Assembly (NCBI GenBank): GCA_033557465.1
Contig: CM066033.1
Span: forward strand, 902,126,808 to 902,190,807
From: Ichthyophis bannanicus
Lineage: Eukaryota > Chordata > Amphibia > Gymnophiona > Ichthyophiidae
Direction: 5' to 3'
DNA length: 64,000 nucleotides
Shown: positions 1 through 10,102 of the stretch, one piece after another
How positions within the stretch are numbered: the stretch's first letter is position 1
Layout of the letters: every line of letters begins with the position of its first letter
Program-made: the position numbers and the translations under genes
Notes under the pieces: generated by a model
Database searches by the model: none
What the model was told of the DNA's origin: nothing
The model's input: the letters and a program-made list of their open reading frames with translations, nothing else

Positions 1-605
1 AATAAGCTCCTCCCCCCGTGACCTGCCTCCCATGTCACCCCTACGGCCCGCTTTACATTATCTGCAGCTTGCCTTCCTTTAATAAAGCCCGTTTGATCCC
101 CGTGAACCACCTCTGGCATCCATCCCGCCAATCTGTCCGCCAACACTTTAGCTAAAATCTTTACATCCACATTCAGCAGGGAGATAGGCTGGTATGATCC
201 ACAATTCAGGGGATCCTTTCCCGGCTTCAACAAGACAGTTATCCCCGCCATCAACATATCCCATGGCAATTCCCCCCCCCCCCCTCCCTGTTCCAGCACC
301 CCTTGAAATACTCTCCCTAATATCCCCCTAATCTCCCCCCAAAAAACCTTATAAAAACAGCCCGGCAACCCATCTAACCCTGGCGCCTTCCCCCCCGGTA
401 ACCCCTTCACCACCCTTCCAATTTCTGCCTCAGTGATAGAAGACTCCAACTCCACCCTCGCCACTTCCGAGAGCCCCCTTAAGCGGTATCTCATCTAAAA
501 ACTCCTGAATGGTCTCCCCTTCCACCCCCTTCACCCCCGTATAGAGCTCCCCATAAAAATCCCGAAAACAGTCCCGAAGCGATGTAGCCTTTCTGCCCCC
601 CCACC
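1..605 (-). pseudogene. L1/Tx1-clade LINE reverse transcriptase fragment
   Basis: Read on the minus strand, this stretch encodes the start of a non-LTR reverse transcriptase. It shows the block KAPGLDGLPG, then LLKPGKDPLNCGSYQPISLL, then a segment ending HGDQTGFIKGR, the order seen in RT domains 0 to 2 of L1-like LINEs. At least one frameshift lies near 460-490, and a C-rich run at 270-290 may add another. The element continues past the left window edge, so the catalytic FADD box is not visible. It differs from the L1 copy at 28590-34606. Non-functional relic; clade assignment is fairly sure. Confidence 0.8.
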
Positions 606-639
606 ATGAACAGGTAGAACTTCTGAGAATGCTATAGTA

Positions 640-930
640 TTAGCAATGGGCTTGAGTTTCTCTCACAGAATCTGGAAGTACCTTTGAACTGCAGAGACAC
701 TGTTTCGAGCCAGGTCATTTGTACCCAAGTGGATGACAATATCAGTTTTGGAGCGCTCACTTTCTGTACTAACTATACCAACAATTTGGTTTGTATTCCT
801 GATGGCTGGAGAGCTTGAGAGGCATTTGACCATCCTCTCTCCTTTGAACTGTGTTCCCAAGTTGGTGCCTCTGATGATGGAATCTCCAAGGAGTAGTAGT
901 TTTCTGTACTACAATAACACATGCAAGGAA
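640..930 (-). pseudogene. CR1-type ORF1 fragment (SGNH esterase)
   Basis: The minus strand encodes LLLLGDSIIRGTN followed some 55 residues later by VIHLGTNDLARN. These are block I (GDS with the catalytic Ser) and block III (GTND) of the SGNH/GDSL hydrolase found in ORF1 of CR1-like LINEs. The intact version is in this window at 17588-18508, where the same blocks occur in the same order. A TAG stop lies just upstream of the GDS block, and the C-terminal Asp/His block is missing. It is a short truncated relic. Confidence 0.65.
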
Positions 931-1196
931 ATAGAATTGGAAGCTATTAGAGGAAGAACAAGATCGGCTTTTCTAAATCTACGAGAGTTAAAGAACAAAG
1001 TCCAGCCTCAAATTGGAATGCTACAAGATGCTGTATTACTAATTAAAGATTTATATGGATTTTTGGATCAGCAAAGGATATTGTACTTTACTTTGCAAAG
1101 AAATTGAACTCATGAGCATGCTGAGCCAACTTGCTCCAGAGATCAAAGCTGTATTTCCACTCTAGTGAGAGATCTTTACACATCTAGCCTGGGGAG
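931..1196. other. No assignable feature
   Basis: A plus-strand reading frame crosses part of this stretch, but it overlaps the esterase relic antisense and resembles no family I know. Nothing else is supported. Confidence 0.3.
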
Positions 1197-1938
1197 TGTT
1201 AAGAGGCCAGAGAGGGAGACAGAATTCTTCCCTTGGCCTTTGAACAATTCTCTTGGCCAATATAGAAACATTTGCCTAGCCAATGTAGACAGGATAAGAA
1301 TTCATCAATTATAATGTAAAAGCTTTGAGATGCTTCTAAAACCATGGGGGGTGTCTCCCTTGACAGAGACCCATTAATGATAACAAAAGAACACTTCATC
1401 TAGCCTTGGAATGTAGGCCATGGAGGATGTGTCCTTTGAGCATTCTCAGATATCTGACCATGTCTGATTGTGTAAGTTTGAGCTTCTAACAGGTGGTCAG
1501 AAGCCCACCCAGAAACCAAAGCAAAAAAGGTGGATGGGGTGGAGAGAAGCTCATGGGTGAGAGCTGGCTGCAACACATTTGTGCCTATATAAGTACAGAG
1601 AATATCCAGAACAGACAGAGCGTAGATCTGCTTGGCCAAGCATGAAGTATCCTAGACTGTCATCAGTTCCTCTCGCTGAGCGCTCCCAGCTGATGTGTAA
1701 AGGGCTTATGACAAGTTTGGTGAAGTATATTCTCTGTAAATAGCTGCATTCTCTCATAATTCTTTCAGTGCTGTAATTAAGTGCATTAGTTATTATTTTA
1801 ATTGCATTCTGGTTATCTTTTCTAACTACTCATGTGTAACTAAGAGAATTACTTGTCTTTCTAAATGTTTCCTTACTTTGTTTGTAAATAAACTGCACGT
1901 CTTCATTACAAGGTGTTAGCCTTTGTTGAAGTAAGACA
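1197..1938 (+). repeat. Probable solo LTR
   Basis: A 742-bp unit bounded by TG (1197) and CA (1938). It contains a TATA-like CTATATAAG near 1583-1592 and an AATAAA polyadenylation signal near 1886-1891, with about 50 bp to the 3' end. This order (U3, TATA, R, AATAAA, U5) is that of a retroviral or Gypsy LTR. I see no convincing target-site duplication, and no long ORF. It abuts the RTE LINE that resumes at 1939. The boundaries are inferred from the termini alone. Confidence 0.5.
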
Positions 1939-2510
1939 GATGCTCAAGGATCCATGTTTAATTATGCTGAGATCAAGAAAAGGTGGAAAGAATATACAGA
2001 GTCATTATACCATAAAGATCAAGTGGACCAACAGCCATTTCAACCTGTACCTTATGATCAGGAACCATTGATGATGAAAGAAGAAGTCAAAGCAGCATTG
2101 AAAGCCTTATCAAAGAACAAAGCACCAGGCATTGATAGCATTCCCACTGAAGTATTACAGGATTTGGAAGACGCTGTTACCACACTTAAAAGACTCTGTC
2201 AGGAAATTTGGAAGACAAATGCATGCCAAATGACTGGAAAAGATCTGTGTTTGTACCAATACTCAAGAGAGGCGACCCAACTGACTGGAAATTATCGCAC
2301 AATCGCTCTGATCACACATGCCAGCAAGATTCTGCTCAAGATCATTCAGCAGAGACTACAACCATACCTGGAACGAGAACTGCCTAAAGTGCAAGCAGAG
2401 TTCAGGAAAGGGCAAGGAACAAGAGACATTATCGCAGATGTGAAATGGATCCTTGAAAAGACAAAAGAATACCAAAAGGATATTGTGGTGAACAGCGCCC
2501 TCCTGAGCCT

Positions 2511-3416
2511 ATGGAAACGGATGAAAATCCTGAGGTTCGGCAGGATTTATGCCTATTTGAGAAACCAAGGAAGAAAGAGAGACTCTATTCCACAGAGCTG
2601 AGCATGGAGACCAGCCCAGGGGAGGAGTCCTGCAGTCCTGATTGGGCACACCCTGCCCTTGGAAGGGGCGTGTCCAGGAGAGAACGTGGTTTTAAACCAG
2701 AGCATGGCTTTGCTAGTCAGAATGAGAATGGGATTAAGATAGAGAAGAGAAAGAAGGAGAGGAGGAAGAATGATTGGAAGTCCAGAAAACAGTATGCTGA
2801 TACTTGGGAACCTGGCATTGGAAAGAAACCTGCAAAGTTCCATTCAGAGGCAGTGAGTAGAAGTCCCAAGGAGAGAGGACCTAGCCCTGAATTAGACAAC
2901 CGTTGGAAGGCACAGCCCTGGGAAAGGAAGCCTTCAAGGCAGGCACAAGAAAGAAAACAATCATTCTGTGAAGTACCGTTTGAGCCAGAGAGTAACAAAC
3001 ATTCTAACAGCTGGAGAACGTTGGAGCCATCTGAAGTCAGAATGGCATGGCAACAAGTAAGTGAATTGCCACAAAGTTTCCAGGCTGAACGTAAAGCTAA
3101 CTCTCCTGTCTGTGAAACATTAGCAAAAGAGACTAGCAGTTACTCTGACACAATTAATCTAAGAGAGGAGAAAATAAACAGCCTTAAGCCAGAGGGAAGT
3201 TGTATAGCTGATAGCAATTCCCTACCTCCCAAACAGCAGGCTGAATTGCTCCTACAGAGTTTTAAGCCGTTTTTAGAGTTGCAAGCTAGAAGACAGCCAG
3301 TGTTACCAGAAGCCAGTAATTCCATACAGCTTGAAGAGTTAACACAAGATAATATAGACTTACCAGATTGTGAGAGCATGGATTGCACGGTCTGCTGTGT
3401 AGAGATGCCAAGCTGA
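2511..3416 (+). CDS. Unknown 301-aa ORF inside TG...CA element 1
   Basis: The ATG lies 27 bp inside the element, in the context GAGCCTATGGAAAC. The same context with ATG recurs in the element at 38669 (METEEN against METDEN here), and a variant of it occurs in the element at 6227 (EPIKVNES). The protein is hydrophilic and basic in its first half (RKKER and KIEKRKKERRK clusters), richer in Gln, Glu and Leu towards the end, with no membrane segment or catalytic motif I recognise. It ends DCESMDCTVCCVEM, resembling the SPMDCSLCKKEV end of the third element. A TTTTAAA box lies within the ORF near 2690. I do not recognise the family. It could be an accessory protein, a Gag relic, or chance openness. 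Confidence 0.45.
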   Translation: METDENPEVRQDLCLFEKPRKKERLYSTELSMETSPGEESCSPDWAHPALGRGVSRRERGFKPEHGFASQNENGIKIEKRKKERRKNDWKSRKQYADTWEPGIGKKPAKFHSEAVSRSPKERGPSPELDNRWKAQPWERKPSRQAQERKQSFCEVPFEPESNKHSNSWRTLEPSEVRMAWQQVSELPQSFQAERKANSPVCETLAKETSSYSDTINLREEKINSLKPEGSCIADSNSLPPKQQAELLLQSFKPFLELQARRQPVLPEASNSIQLEELTQDNIDLPDCESMDCTVCCVEMPS

Positions 3417-3877
3417 AGGAAACTCCAAATTACCGTATGTGAGTTGAATGCTACGGAGCTGTTGTATTGCCTTGCTGAGAAAGCTCTAATTATGTGCACC
3501 TGATTTTCCCCAGCACTGTGAAGGTAACAGTGGCTGAAAGAGGCTGCAGTGAATCTAACTGACCTCTTGGGGCAAAGTGAGTAATTTGCTGAGAAGTGAA
3601 AAGAAGCAGTTATACTTTAAGTTGCCTTTATCCTAAGATTTCCTGTTAGCATTTTGAAGCACCTATTTTGTTTGCATTTATTTGCCATGTGATGGAACAA
3701 TATCCTTTACTATAATAAAAATACTGGAAACCCCATAACTACAACTCTTTATTTCGGAGCGAGAGGAGCAGGAACTACAATACCCAGCATTCCCTGGATA
3801 CAGGTTACTCTCCTTCCTCACAAAGCATCAGACCGCCGCTCCTGTCTTTAGCCCCAAGGCCGGGCAGGAGCGCCGCA
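3417..3877 (+). promoter_or_regulatory. 3' region of element 1 with polyadenylation signal
   Basis: Non-coding tail of the element. AATAAA occurs near 3713, in the stretch ACTATAATAAAAATACTGG. The downstream part contains AACTACAATACCCAGCATTC, matching AACTACAAGTCCCAGAGTTC at the same place in the third element, which supports common descent. Confidence 0.5.
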
Positions 3878-4360
3878 ATATCCATATGTGTTTTATTGAC
3901 TACAGCAAGGCTTTTGACTGTGTAAACCATGAGAAACTCTGGGCCACATTAAGAAGCATGGGTATATCAGGACACCTGATCATTCTCTTGCACAACCTTT
4001 ACATTGATCACGAAGCAGCAGTTCGAACGGAACTAGGAGAAACAGAATGGTTTAAAATCAGCAAAGGTGTAAGACAAGGCTGCATACTTTACCCTACCTG
4101 TTTAATTTATATACAGAACAAATCATCAGAGAAGCAGGACTGTATGAAGACAACTGAGGTGTGAAGATTAGTGGAAGACTCATCAACAATCTTCGCCATG
4201 CTGGTGATACCACATTACTGGCTGAAAGTGAAGACGATTTGAAACATTTGCTTCTCAAGATCAAGGAATATAGTCTTAAAATGGGTCTGCACCTTAACGT
4301 TAAGAACACAAAGATCCTGACAATTGGCAAAATCAATGTTCATCATTGATGGAGAAGAAA

Positions 4361-5820
4361 TTTTTATTTATTTTTATTTAACCAGTTTTCTATACCACCT
4401 TATCCTTCAATCAAAGTGGTTTACATTATGTAATTACTACAAACAGGTACTAGATATATTTCCGTGTCCACAAAGGGCTCACAATCTATGTGTATCTGAG
4501 GCAACAGAGTCAGAACGGATAATCACTTTGCTATGTTCTATGTAAACAAACAGGGGGAAATGGGGTCCTGTCCCCTCTGCGAGGAAGCCATTCACCTCTG
4601 ACCCTTTGCCATCTCTCACTGCATTCACCTCAGAGTGGTGTATTTCCCAGGCGAACTCTATGAAGCCATATCCTTCATTCACACAAACGGACCTTGTATC
4701 AAGACACAACTGCTCAGATCTTCCAAACATGGGGAATCCCATTCATAGATCTTTTTGCCACTCCACAAAGCACACAGCTTTCACTCTTCTGTTACAGGGT
4801 TCCGTTGATGAACCGACAAGCCCAAGGCACCTGCCTTCTCCACTGGGGACAGGAACGGCTCTACGCATTCCCTCCCATCCCCTTGATACTCAAGACACTC
4901 TTCATGCTACAGGCTGATAGGGGCTCCATGATTCTCATAGTCCCCTTTTTTGGCCCCATCAACCGTGGTTTCCTCTGCTTCTTCGCCTTGCGCAGACTCA
5001 GCCACTCAACTTGGGATGTGCACCCGACCTCCTCTTTTAGGACCATGGGACACTACTCCATCCCAATTTTCACTCCCTATGCCTGACAGCATGGCTGCTG
5101 AAGGGCTAGTGTTTGCCAACTTCGATCTTCCACAGGCGGTCAAGGATGTCCTCCTTGCATCGTGTAAAGATTCCACCAAGCCATTTTATGCCTTCAAATG
5201 GCACAAGTTTGCCCTTTGGTGCTCCCTAAAGAATACTGACCCCTTTTCTTTGCTGGTGGAGTCCCTTCTACAGTATCTCCTTCACTTATCCTTGACAGGT
5301 CTTAAAACTAACTCAATGAGAGTTCACCTTAGTGCCATTGCGGCCTCTCACAGACCAGTGGATGGACTGCTTATTTCCTCACACCCCTTAGTAGCATGCT
5401 TCGTGCGGGGTCTTCTGCTGTCCATGCCACCCATTAAGCTGCCTCCAGTGCCCTGGGATCATAATGTGGTTCTGGTGCAACTTCTAAAGCCACCTTTCGA
5501 ACTTTTAGCAACCACTTCCCTGAAGTTTCTATCTTAAAAGGTCATCACTTAAGTGATCTGCAAGCTCTAGTGGCAGATCCTCTCTATAATCAGTTCCACC
5601 ATGACAAGATGGTTCTCTGTGCCCATCTGCACTTCCTCCTGAAGGTGGTTTCCTCTTTCCATTTAAACCAGTGACTTGCCCAAGGCCACAAGGAGTGTCT
5701 ATAGGACTAGAAACCCCAGTCCCTCTGGCCAGGGATTGCTGTCCCTAGGTGGGACTTGAACCCCTAGCCCTCTGGCTTGAGGTACTGTGTCCTAACCACT
5801 AGGCCACTCCTCCCTCCTTC
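4361..5820 (-). mobile_element. tRNA-derived SINE, split by a DIRS fragment
   Basis: On the minus strand the head contains a pol III A box (TGGCCTAGTGG, complement of 5797-5807) and B box (GGTTCAAGTCCC, complement of 5751-5762), about 35 bp apart as in tRNA genes. It then runs into a body containing GATTGTGAGCCCTTTGTGG and AAACCACTTTGATTGAAGG, a LINE-like tail, and ends in AAATAAAAATAAATAAAAA at 4361-4380. It is inserted in the RTE LINE, between GGAGAAGAAA and TTGAAATAGT. A DIRS segment (4509-5671) interrupts it. The two halves are 4361-4508 and 5671-5820. No clear target duplication. Confidence 0.7.
4509..5671 (+). mobile_element. Internal DIRS fragment F (RNase H end and recombinase)
   Basis: This 1.16-kb segment matches, by eye at roughly 94-95%, the joined region 27548-28589 plus 34607-34770 of DIRS-C. 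It encodes the RNase H tail (DNxxLCYVLCKQ, then IFQTWGIPFIDLFATPQSTQ, then QERLYAFPPIPLILKTL) followed in another frame by the recombinase N-terminal domain (GLVFANFDLPQAVKDVL, LKTNSMRVHLSAIAASHRP, HPLVACFVRGLL). It has neither terminal repeat. The catalytic Arg-I region is deleted near 5540. Frameshifts and stops are common. It sits inside the SINE and replaces a few SINE bases. Confidence 0.8.
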
Positions 5821-6226
5821 TTGAAATAGTTGACAGCTTTAACTTACTTAGATCAACAATCAATAAAAAAGGACTAATAGTCAAGAACTCCAATGACGTA
5901 TTACTCTTGGTTGAATGGCTATGAAGGATCTAGACAAGATTCTCAAGAACAGAGATGTCTCTCTCCATAGAAAGATTTGACTTGTCCAGGCCATGGTATT
6001 TTCAATAATGTCATATGGATGCGAAAGTTGGACAGTGAAAAAGATAGACAGGAAGAAAATTGATGCCTTTGAATTATATTGCTGGCGACAGATACTGTGT
6101 ATATTGTGGACTGCCCGAAGAACAAACCAGTCAGTACTAGAGGAGATCAAACCTAAGCTTTCCTTAGAAGCTAAGATGACAAAACTTTGACTTTCATACT
6201 TTGGACATATCATGCAAAGGGAGAGA

Positions 6227-7201
6227 TGTCACGGGGTGACGCTAGCAGAGCCCATAAAGGTAAATGAAAGTGAGCAAAATGACAGTTTGGCTTCACAAAA
6301 GGGAAAGGGTTGCCAAGAGCAACCAGAGAAAACAGATGCACATGGTGTTAGGGAACGCCCAAGCAGAGACGGAGTTCAGAGCTCATTAGAAAATGGGGAG
6401 CAGCTGCAAGGGGGCGGAGCCCAAGCTAACACTGAGCAAGATATAGTAAGGACTCACTCACTAACAGACAGTTCTAGTTCGAGGTGGTCTGGGTGCTTGT
6501 CTGGGTGCTTGTCTGAGAGGTTGTCCGAGAGAGTTTCCGAGGAGTTGGAGAGCTTGTCTGAGGAGTTGGAAAGATTGCCCAAGAGCTCAGAGGTGGTGTC
6601 TGAGAGCTCAGAAAGGTTGGAAGTCCAGGAGAGCTTGGAGGTTAAGGAGGTCGTGGAAGTCTTGGAGGTCTCAGAAAGCTCAGAGAAGGCTGATAGCCGC
6701 GGAGGCTTGGAAAGCCTGGAAAGCAGAGAGAAGCCAGAGAGCTCAGGAGGCTCAGTTGAAAGCCCAGAAAGCACAGGTGGGAGAATCAAGGAGAGCACAG
6801 TGGAATGCTCAGACCAGAGCTTAAGTGAAAGCTCTGGCAATATCCCAGCTGGAAGTCCCGAGGGCAGAGGTGAAAGAATTCAGCAGAGAGCACAAGAGGA
6901 AGCTGTGAGGACAGTGCCAAGGGAAAACTCCACAGAGGCAGAGGTGAGTGATTTGCAGAGAGGCTGTGGGAAACAGCAAAGCAAATCCTATCAATACCCT
7001 GAGGAGTATTGCAATAAGGCAATAAAGAAGGGCAATCCTACAGCTAAGTGCACAGCTAAACAGTTTAACTCTAAAGAACCAGAAAGGAAGAATTCTTACC
7101 TTGAGGCACAGTCCCCTAAGATAGATAGACGGTGTGAGAGAAGGAAACCAGAACAGGGTTATCCACGTTACAAACAGCAGGAAGCTCCCAGAGGGAAGTG
7201 A
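6227..7201 (+). CDS. Unknown Ser/Glu-rich ORF inside TG...CA element 2
   Basis: A continuous frame runs from the element's 5' end to a TGA at 7199-7201, about 325 codons inside the element. The start equivalent to the ATG of the other two copies reads AEPIKVNES (ATA instead of ATG), so the initiator is uncertain. Roughly residues 85-200 are a low-complexity Ser/Glu/Leu tract of short imperfect repeats (SERLSERVSEELESLSEEL and variants) that could form coiled coil. The C-terminal part is basic and Gln/Lys-rich. No transmembrane segment or catalytic motif. I do not recognise the family. Confidence 0.4.
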   Translation, partial: CHGVTLAEPIKVNESEQNDSLASQKGKGCQEQPEKTDAHGVRERPSRDGVQSSLENGEQLQGGGAQANTEQDIVRTHSLTDSSSSRWSGCLSGCLSERLSERVSEELESLSEELERLPKSSEVVSESSERLEVQESLEVKEVVEVLEVSESSEKADSRGGLESLESREKPESSGGSVESPESTGGRIKESTVECSDQSLSESSGNIPAGSPEGRGERIQQRAQEEAVRTVPRENSTEAEVSDLQRGCGKQQSKSYQYPEEYCNKAIKKGNPTAKCTAKQFNSKEPERKNSYLEAQSPKIDRRCERRKPEQGYPRYKQQEAPRGK

Positions 7202-7407
7202 GACGTATTCTCCCTAAGAGGTGGGACTTAGAACACCTTGACAACCTAAGCTCATATGAGGAGCTGTGCAAAACCCAGGGGGAGAGAGAGAAGTACAAAC
7301 AATATGGTAACTTCCCACAAACCACGAGTATAGAGGAAGGCTTTACATGCTCATATGAGGAGCTATGCAGAATGACAGACGAACAGATGAGGAGGAGATA
7401 TAACTAG
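7198..7407 (+). CDS. Short overlapping ORF with duplicated SYEELC motif
   Basis: It overlaps the end of the preceding frame by 4 bases, so it may be the same ORF after a one-base slip. It has no ATG at its start. It contains two copies of a short motif: SSYEELCKTQGERE near residues 18-31 and CSYEELCRMTDEQM near residues 51-64, about 33 residues apart. A repeated motif of this kind is hard to explain by chance and supports real coding. Function unknown. Confidence 0.35.
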   Translation: MRRILPKRWDLEHLDNLSSYEELCKTQGEREKYKQYGNFPQTTSIEEGFTCSYEELCRMTDEQMRRRYN

Positions 7408-7859
7408 ATTTCCCTGAAGAGATCCTACAAGATACAGGCTTGGATTGCAGGTAGCCTGTATCAAATTGGATTCATTCTGTGTGCTGAAGCAGCAAGAAGT
7501 GTTAATTAAGAGAAACAGCTGTGAAGTTTCACGTGAGTTGAAGAAACTGTTTCCATTACTTTTGCTGTTATTTTGAATGCTGAAGAAAGCTTATTTTTGG
7601 TTACAGTACTTTCCTTTATTTCATGTCAGACATATGGTCTGTTTAACCTTTTGTTCCATACCTTTTGAATCCACCCCGGACGGGGAATAAAACCTATGTT
7701 TATCCTTACACTCGACTGCAACTACAATTATTGGGTTAAAGTAAACTACGGGAGCCAGAAGGCTTAGCAACTGCTTTCCCGGGGACTTACTGCCAATAAT
7801 ATCTTTGCCATTAAGCTGTCCAAGCACCTCTCAGCCTCTGGACCGGCCAGTGGGTCACA
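7408..7859 (+). promoter_or_regulatory. 3' region of element 2 with polyadenylation signal
   Basis: Non-coding. GGGAATAAAACC near 7684 is followed by about 175 bp to the CA end. A stretch GCAACTACAATTATTGGG at 7718-7735 is weakly like the AACTACAA block of the other two elements. Confidence 0.45.
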
Positions 7860-8078
7860 GAGATCATTGGAAAAAGACATAATGCTTGGCAAGGTAGGTC
7901 ACTGTAAAAGAGGAAGCGGCGGCAATGAGATGGATCGATACAATAACAGCAGCTATGGATACCACTCTATCAAAAATGAGCCGCTTGGCTGAAGACCAAA
8001 GAAAGTTTAGGTCAATTATCCAGAGGGTCGCCAGAAGTTGACATTGACTCGATGGCACTTAACAACAACAACAACCAA

Positions 8079-9081
8079 TTGTGCCAGTTTGGGTCCTGAA
8101 CAACTCAATTCTTGTCCTTTGTGCCAATAAATGACAAAGAGAGGCCTCAAGAACCAAGTCAGACAATTTGGGTCGTTGTTTGCCTCGGACTCTGTTTTAG
8201 TGGCTTCCACTTCATCGAGGGCATTGACTTCTTCTCATGGATCTCAGGTTTCTTCAAAGTTCAAACACAAAAGTAAGTCAAAGTCCGTGGCCATTTCCAA
8301 ATCTTCAGCATCGGCATCAAAGACAGATACTGAGGCCAGGGAGAAGTCTCAGCCATAAGCATTGCAACCCACCTAGAGGTTCTTCCGATGCAGACCAGCC
8401 AGCCAAATAGCCCCAGCAGGAAGATCTGTCCTCCAAAGCACAAATGGGGCTCCTCCTGAGGCATCAATCTCCGGAGAGCTACCGGTTCCATGTTCTGGAA
8501 CAGTGGCTCAGACATTGGGCATGTTTATGAAGGATGTCCCCAGGGATCTGGAGACTTTCACCCCTCTGCTTCCTAAGGATAAGTAGAGTACATTCCAGAC
8601 ACTCATCAAGCAAGGCCAGAATACTAATAAGTTTCTTACTAGAGCCTCTTTTAATGCTTTTAAATCTACAAGCAGAACTTCAGCAGTCTGCATTGGGGCT
8701 CACAGAATGGCCTGGTTATAGGCATCAGACCTTGAACAATGGGTCCAGGATAAACTGGCCAATATCCCATGTACTGGAAAAAAAATTTGGCAAAGGTTGG
8801 AGGGAAAAAGCAGGGGAGACTGAACCAGATGTTCTCACCCTTAAACACCTTTTCAAGAAAACAGTTGATCCATCCAAAAAGAAGGCTCTTCCCAAGAAGT
8901 CTTTTTATTCTAAGAAGAGATAGCATCATTCTTACCTGCCTTATGCTGCCTATCAACCTCAGTATCCTCCACAGAGGCAGCAGGGTTCTCGCCAACCCAA
9001 GAAACCCAAGGCTGCTAAGCCTCATCAACTGGCTACACAGGCACAGCCTGCACCTGGTTTTTGGCAATACTCTCTAGGAAG
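8079..9081 (+). pseudogene. DIRS-C gag remnant
   Basis: The frame from about 8131 gives MTKRGLKNQVRQFGSLFASD, colinear with MSKRGWQNRAAKL in DIRS-B gag. Its upstream Cys-rich motif survives only as CASLGPEQL..SCPLC. Further on come ASDLEQWVQDKLANIPCTG (about 8727-8783) and a Gln/Pro-rich tail (QPQYPPQRQQGSRQPKK). The middle of gag is deleted near 8490, and many stops and frameshifts occur. Gag would package element RNA; this copy cannot encode it. Confidence 0.75.
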
Positions 9082-9699
9082 GAATCAATCTGCCCCTGGA
9101 GGGTCTCCAGCCCCTCCGCATAGCAGGCAGACTTTGTCACTATGCCCACAGGTGGCACCTCATAAGATCAGAGCAGTAGGCACTCCAGATTGTCCAAAGG
9201 GGTTATCAGCTTCATTTTGAAACCTTACCCCCTACCAGCTTCACAGGGGATTATCACACCCAACCCCTTCAAAGCACTCTCTTAAAAGAAGAGGTGACCA
9301 CCCTGTTTTACAGGGTGCCATAGAAAGAGTTCCTCCTCCTCAAGAAAAGTTGGGCTTCTATTCTCCATATTTTCTTATTCTAAAGAAAACAGGAGGCTTC
9401 AGGCCCATCTTGGATCTCAGAGACCTAAACAAGTTCATGGTCCGAGACAAATTCAAAATGACATCACTAGGAACTCTTCTACCATAACCCCAGAGACACA
9501 ACTGGCTATGTTCTCTAGACCTAAAAGAGGCGTACATGCACTTACTGATCCATCCCTTGCACAGACAGTATCTGCACTTCATAAAGGAAACCATTATCAA
9601 TACCAGGTTCTCCCCTTTGGTCTAGCTTCTGCCACAAGGGTCATCACAAAATGCATAGCAGTCATTGCTGCCTACCTACACACTTTGGGGGTATTCATC
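9082..9699 (+). pseudogene. DIRS-C reverse transcriptase, N-terminal part
   Basis: Blocks in order: AIERVPPPQEKLGFYSPYF, LKKTGGFRPILDLRDLNKFM, WLCSLDLKEAYMHLLIHPLH (catalytic Asp of motif A), YQYQVLPFGLASATRVITKC (motif B), then IAAYLHTLGVFI at the DIRS-B junction. The sequence continues at 26916 with YLDDWLIRGE, so the YxDD box is intact across the insertion. Stops occur, for example just before the motif A block (LP*PQRHNW). Confidence 0.8.
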
Positions 9700-10102
9700 T
9701 ATCTCCAGGAACAAGCAGGAATGTAGTCTTCACATATGGGTATCGTCGGTACCGATGGAGCCTACGCGGGAACGCTCCCCAGCGTCCAATTAGAAAGCTT
9801 TTGGGAGCATCCCACAGCACCTGCGTGCTGCCTTCCCGCCTTTCCCAACTGTCTCTATCCAGTTCTTCGTTTTCCGCTTTCCGCGAAGCCGGCAGGTCGC
9901 ACTTCCTGTCACCGCAGAAAATATCCCTTTATTCTTCTTTATTGTGGTCGCGTCTGCCTTCCTCGACGCTATACCGGTACCGCCGGTTTTTTCTTTCCTT
10001 TCCATGTAAAAATAAAATAAAATCTTTTCCTGGAGTCTTCCAGCTTTTTTCTCCTCTGGTGCTATGTGCCATTTTGGGCACTAGGCCCAACTTTCCTCTA
10101 CA
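9700..10102 (+). repeat. DIRS-B 5' inverted terminal repeat and leader
   Basis: Starts at the insertion point in C. The repeat runs to about 9850 and contains the palindrome TCGGTACCGA (about 9746-9755). The inverted partner is at 26745-26870. The remainder to 10102 is leader, with pyrimidine-rich tracts and a TTTTCTTTCCTTTCC run before the gag ATG. Confidence 0.8.

Larger units (their letters stand above)
2484..3877 (+). mobile_element. TG...CA element 1 (LTR-like, ORF-bearing, TSD ATAT)
   Basis: This 1394-bp insertion interrupts the RTE coding sequence exactly between the codons for GlnLysAsp-Ile and MetCysPheIle. It begins TGTGGTGAACAGCGCC, ends GGAGCGCCGCA, and is flanked by ATAT on both sides (2480-2483, 3878-3881). 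Its termini show short imperfect inversion (TGTGGTG against TGCGGCG). An AATAAA signal lies near 3713, about 160 bp from the 3' end. TG...CA ends, a 4-bp TSD and a late polyadenylation signal fit a solo LTR. It also carries an ORF of 301 codons. It is related to the elements at 6227-7859 and 38642-39935. Confidence 0.75.
6227..7859 (+). mobile_element. TG...CA element 2 (LTR-like, ORF-bearing, TSD GAGA)
   Basis: A 1633-bp insertion in the RTE 3' coding end, beginning TGTCACGGGGTGACGC and ending CCAGTGGGTCACA, flanked by GAGA (6223-6226 and 7860-7863). Removing it restores the RTE reading MQRERSLEKDIML. The ends are imperfect inverted repeats (TGTCAC... against TGTGAC...). GGGAATAAAACC near 7684 gives a polyadenylation signal about 175 bp before the 3' end. 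A GC box (GGGGGCGGAG, near 6410) and a TATA-like GATATAGTAA (6440-6449) lie upstream. Related to elements at 2484 and 38642. Confidence 0.75.
1939..8078 (+). pseudogene. RTE-clade LINE, 5'-truncated and split by nested insertions
   Basis: Four colinear pieces (1939-2483, 3878-4360, 5821-6226, 7860-8078) join into about 1.65 kb of an RTE/BovB-like ORF. Recognisable blocks in order are NKAPGIDSIPTEVLQ, NYRTIALITHASKILLK, GTRDIIADVKWILEK, CFIDYSKAFDCVNHEKLW, KGVRQGC, a degraded catalytic box (HAGDTTLL where RTE has YADDTTL), YGCESWTVKK, and WTARRTNQSVLEEI. The 3' end is a CAA-repeat tail (CAACAACAACAACC) typical of RTE. The endonuclease is missing. Junctions are clean: LTR-like elements inserted with 4-bp duplications at 2480-2483 and 6223-6226, and a SINE after 4360. 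Stops and frameshifts are frequent, so it is dead. Confidence 0.85.

Noticed and set aside
733..1107. 124-codon plus-strand ORF as a gene
   Set aside because: Its first third is antisense to the SGNH esterase relic, and the rest has no recognisable domain or splice context.
5751..5807. Genuine tRNA gene
   Set aside because: A and B boxes are present but there is no cloverleaf, and the sequence continues into a SINE body with an A-rich tail.
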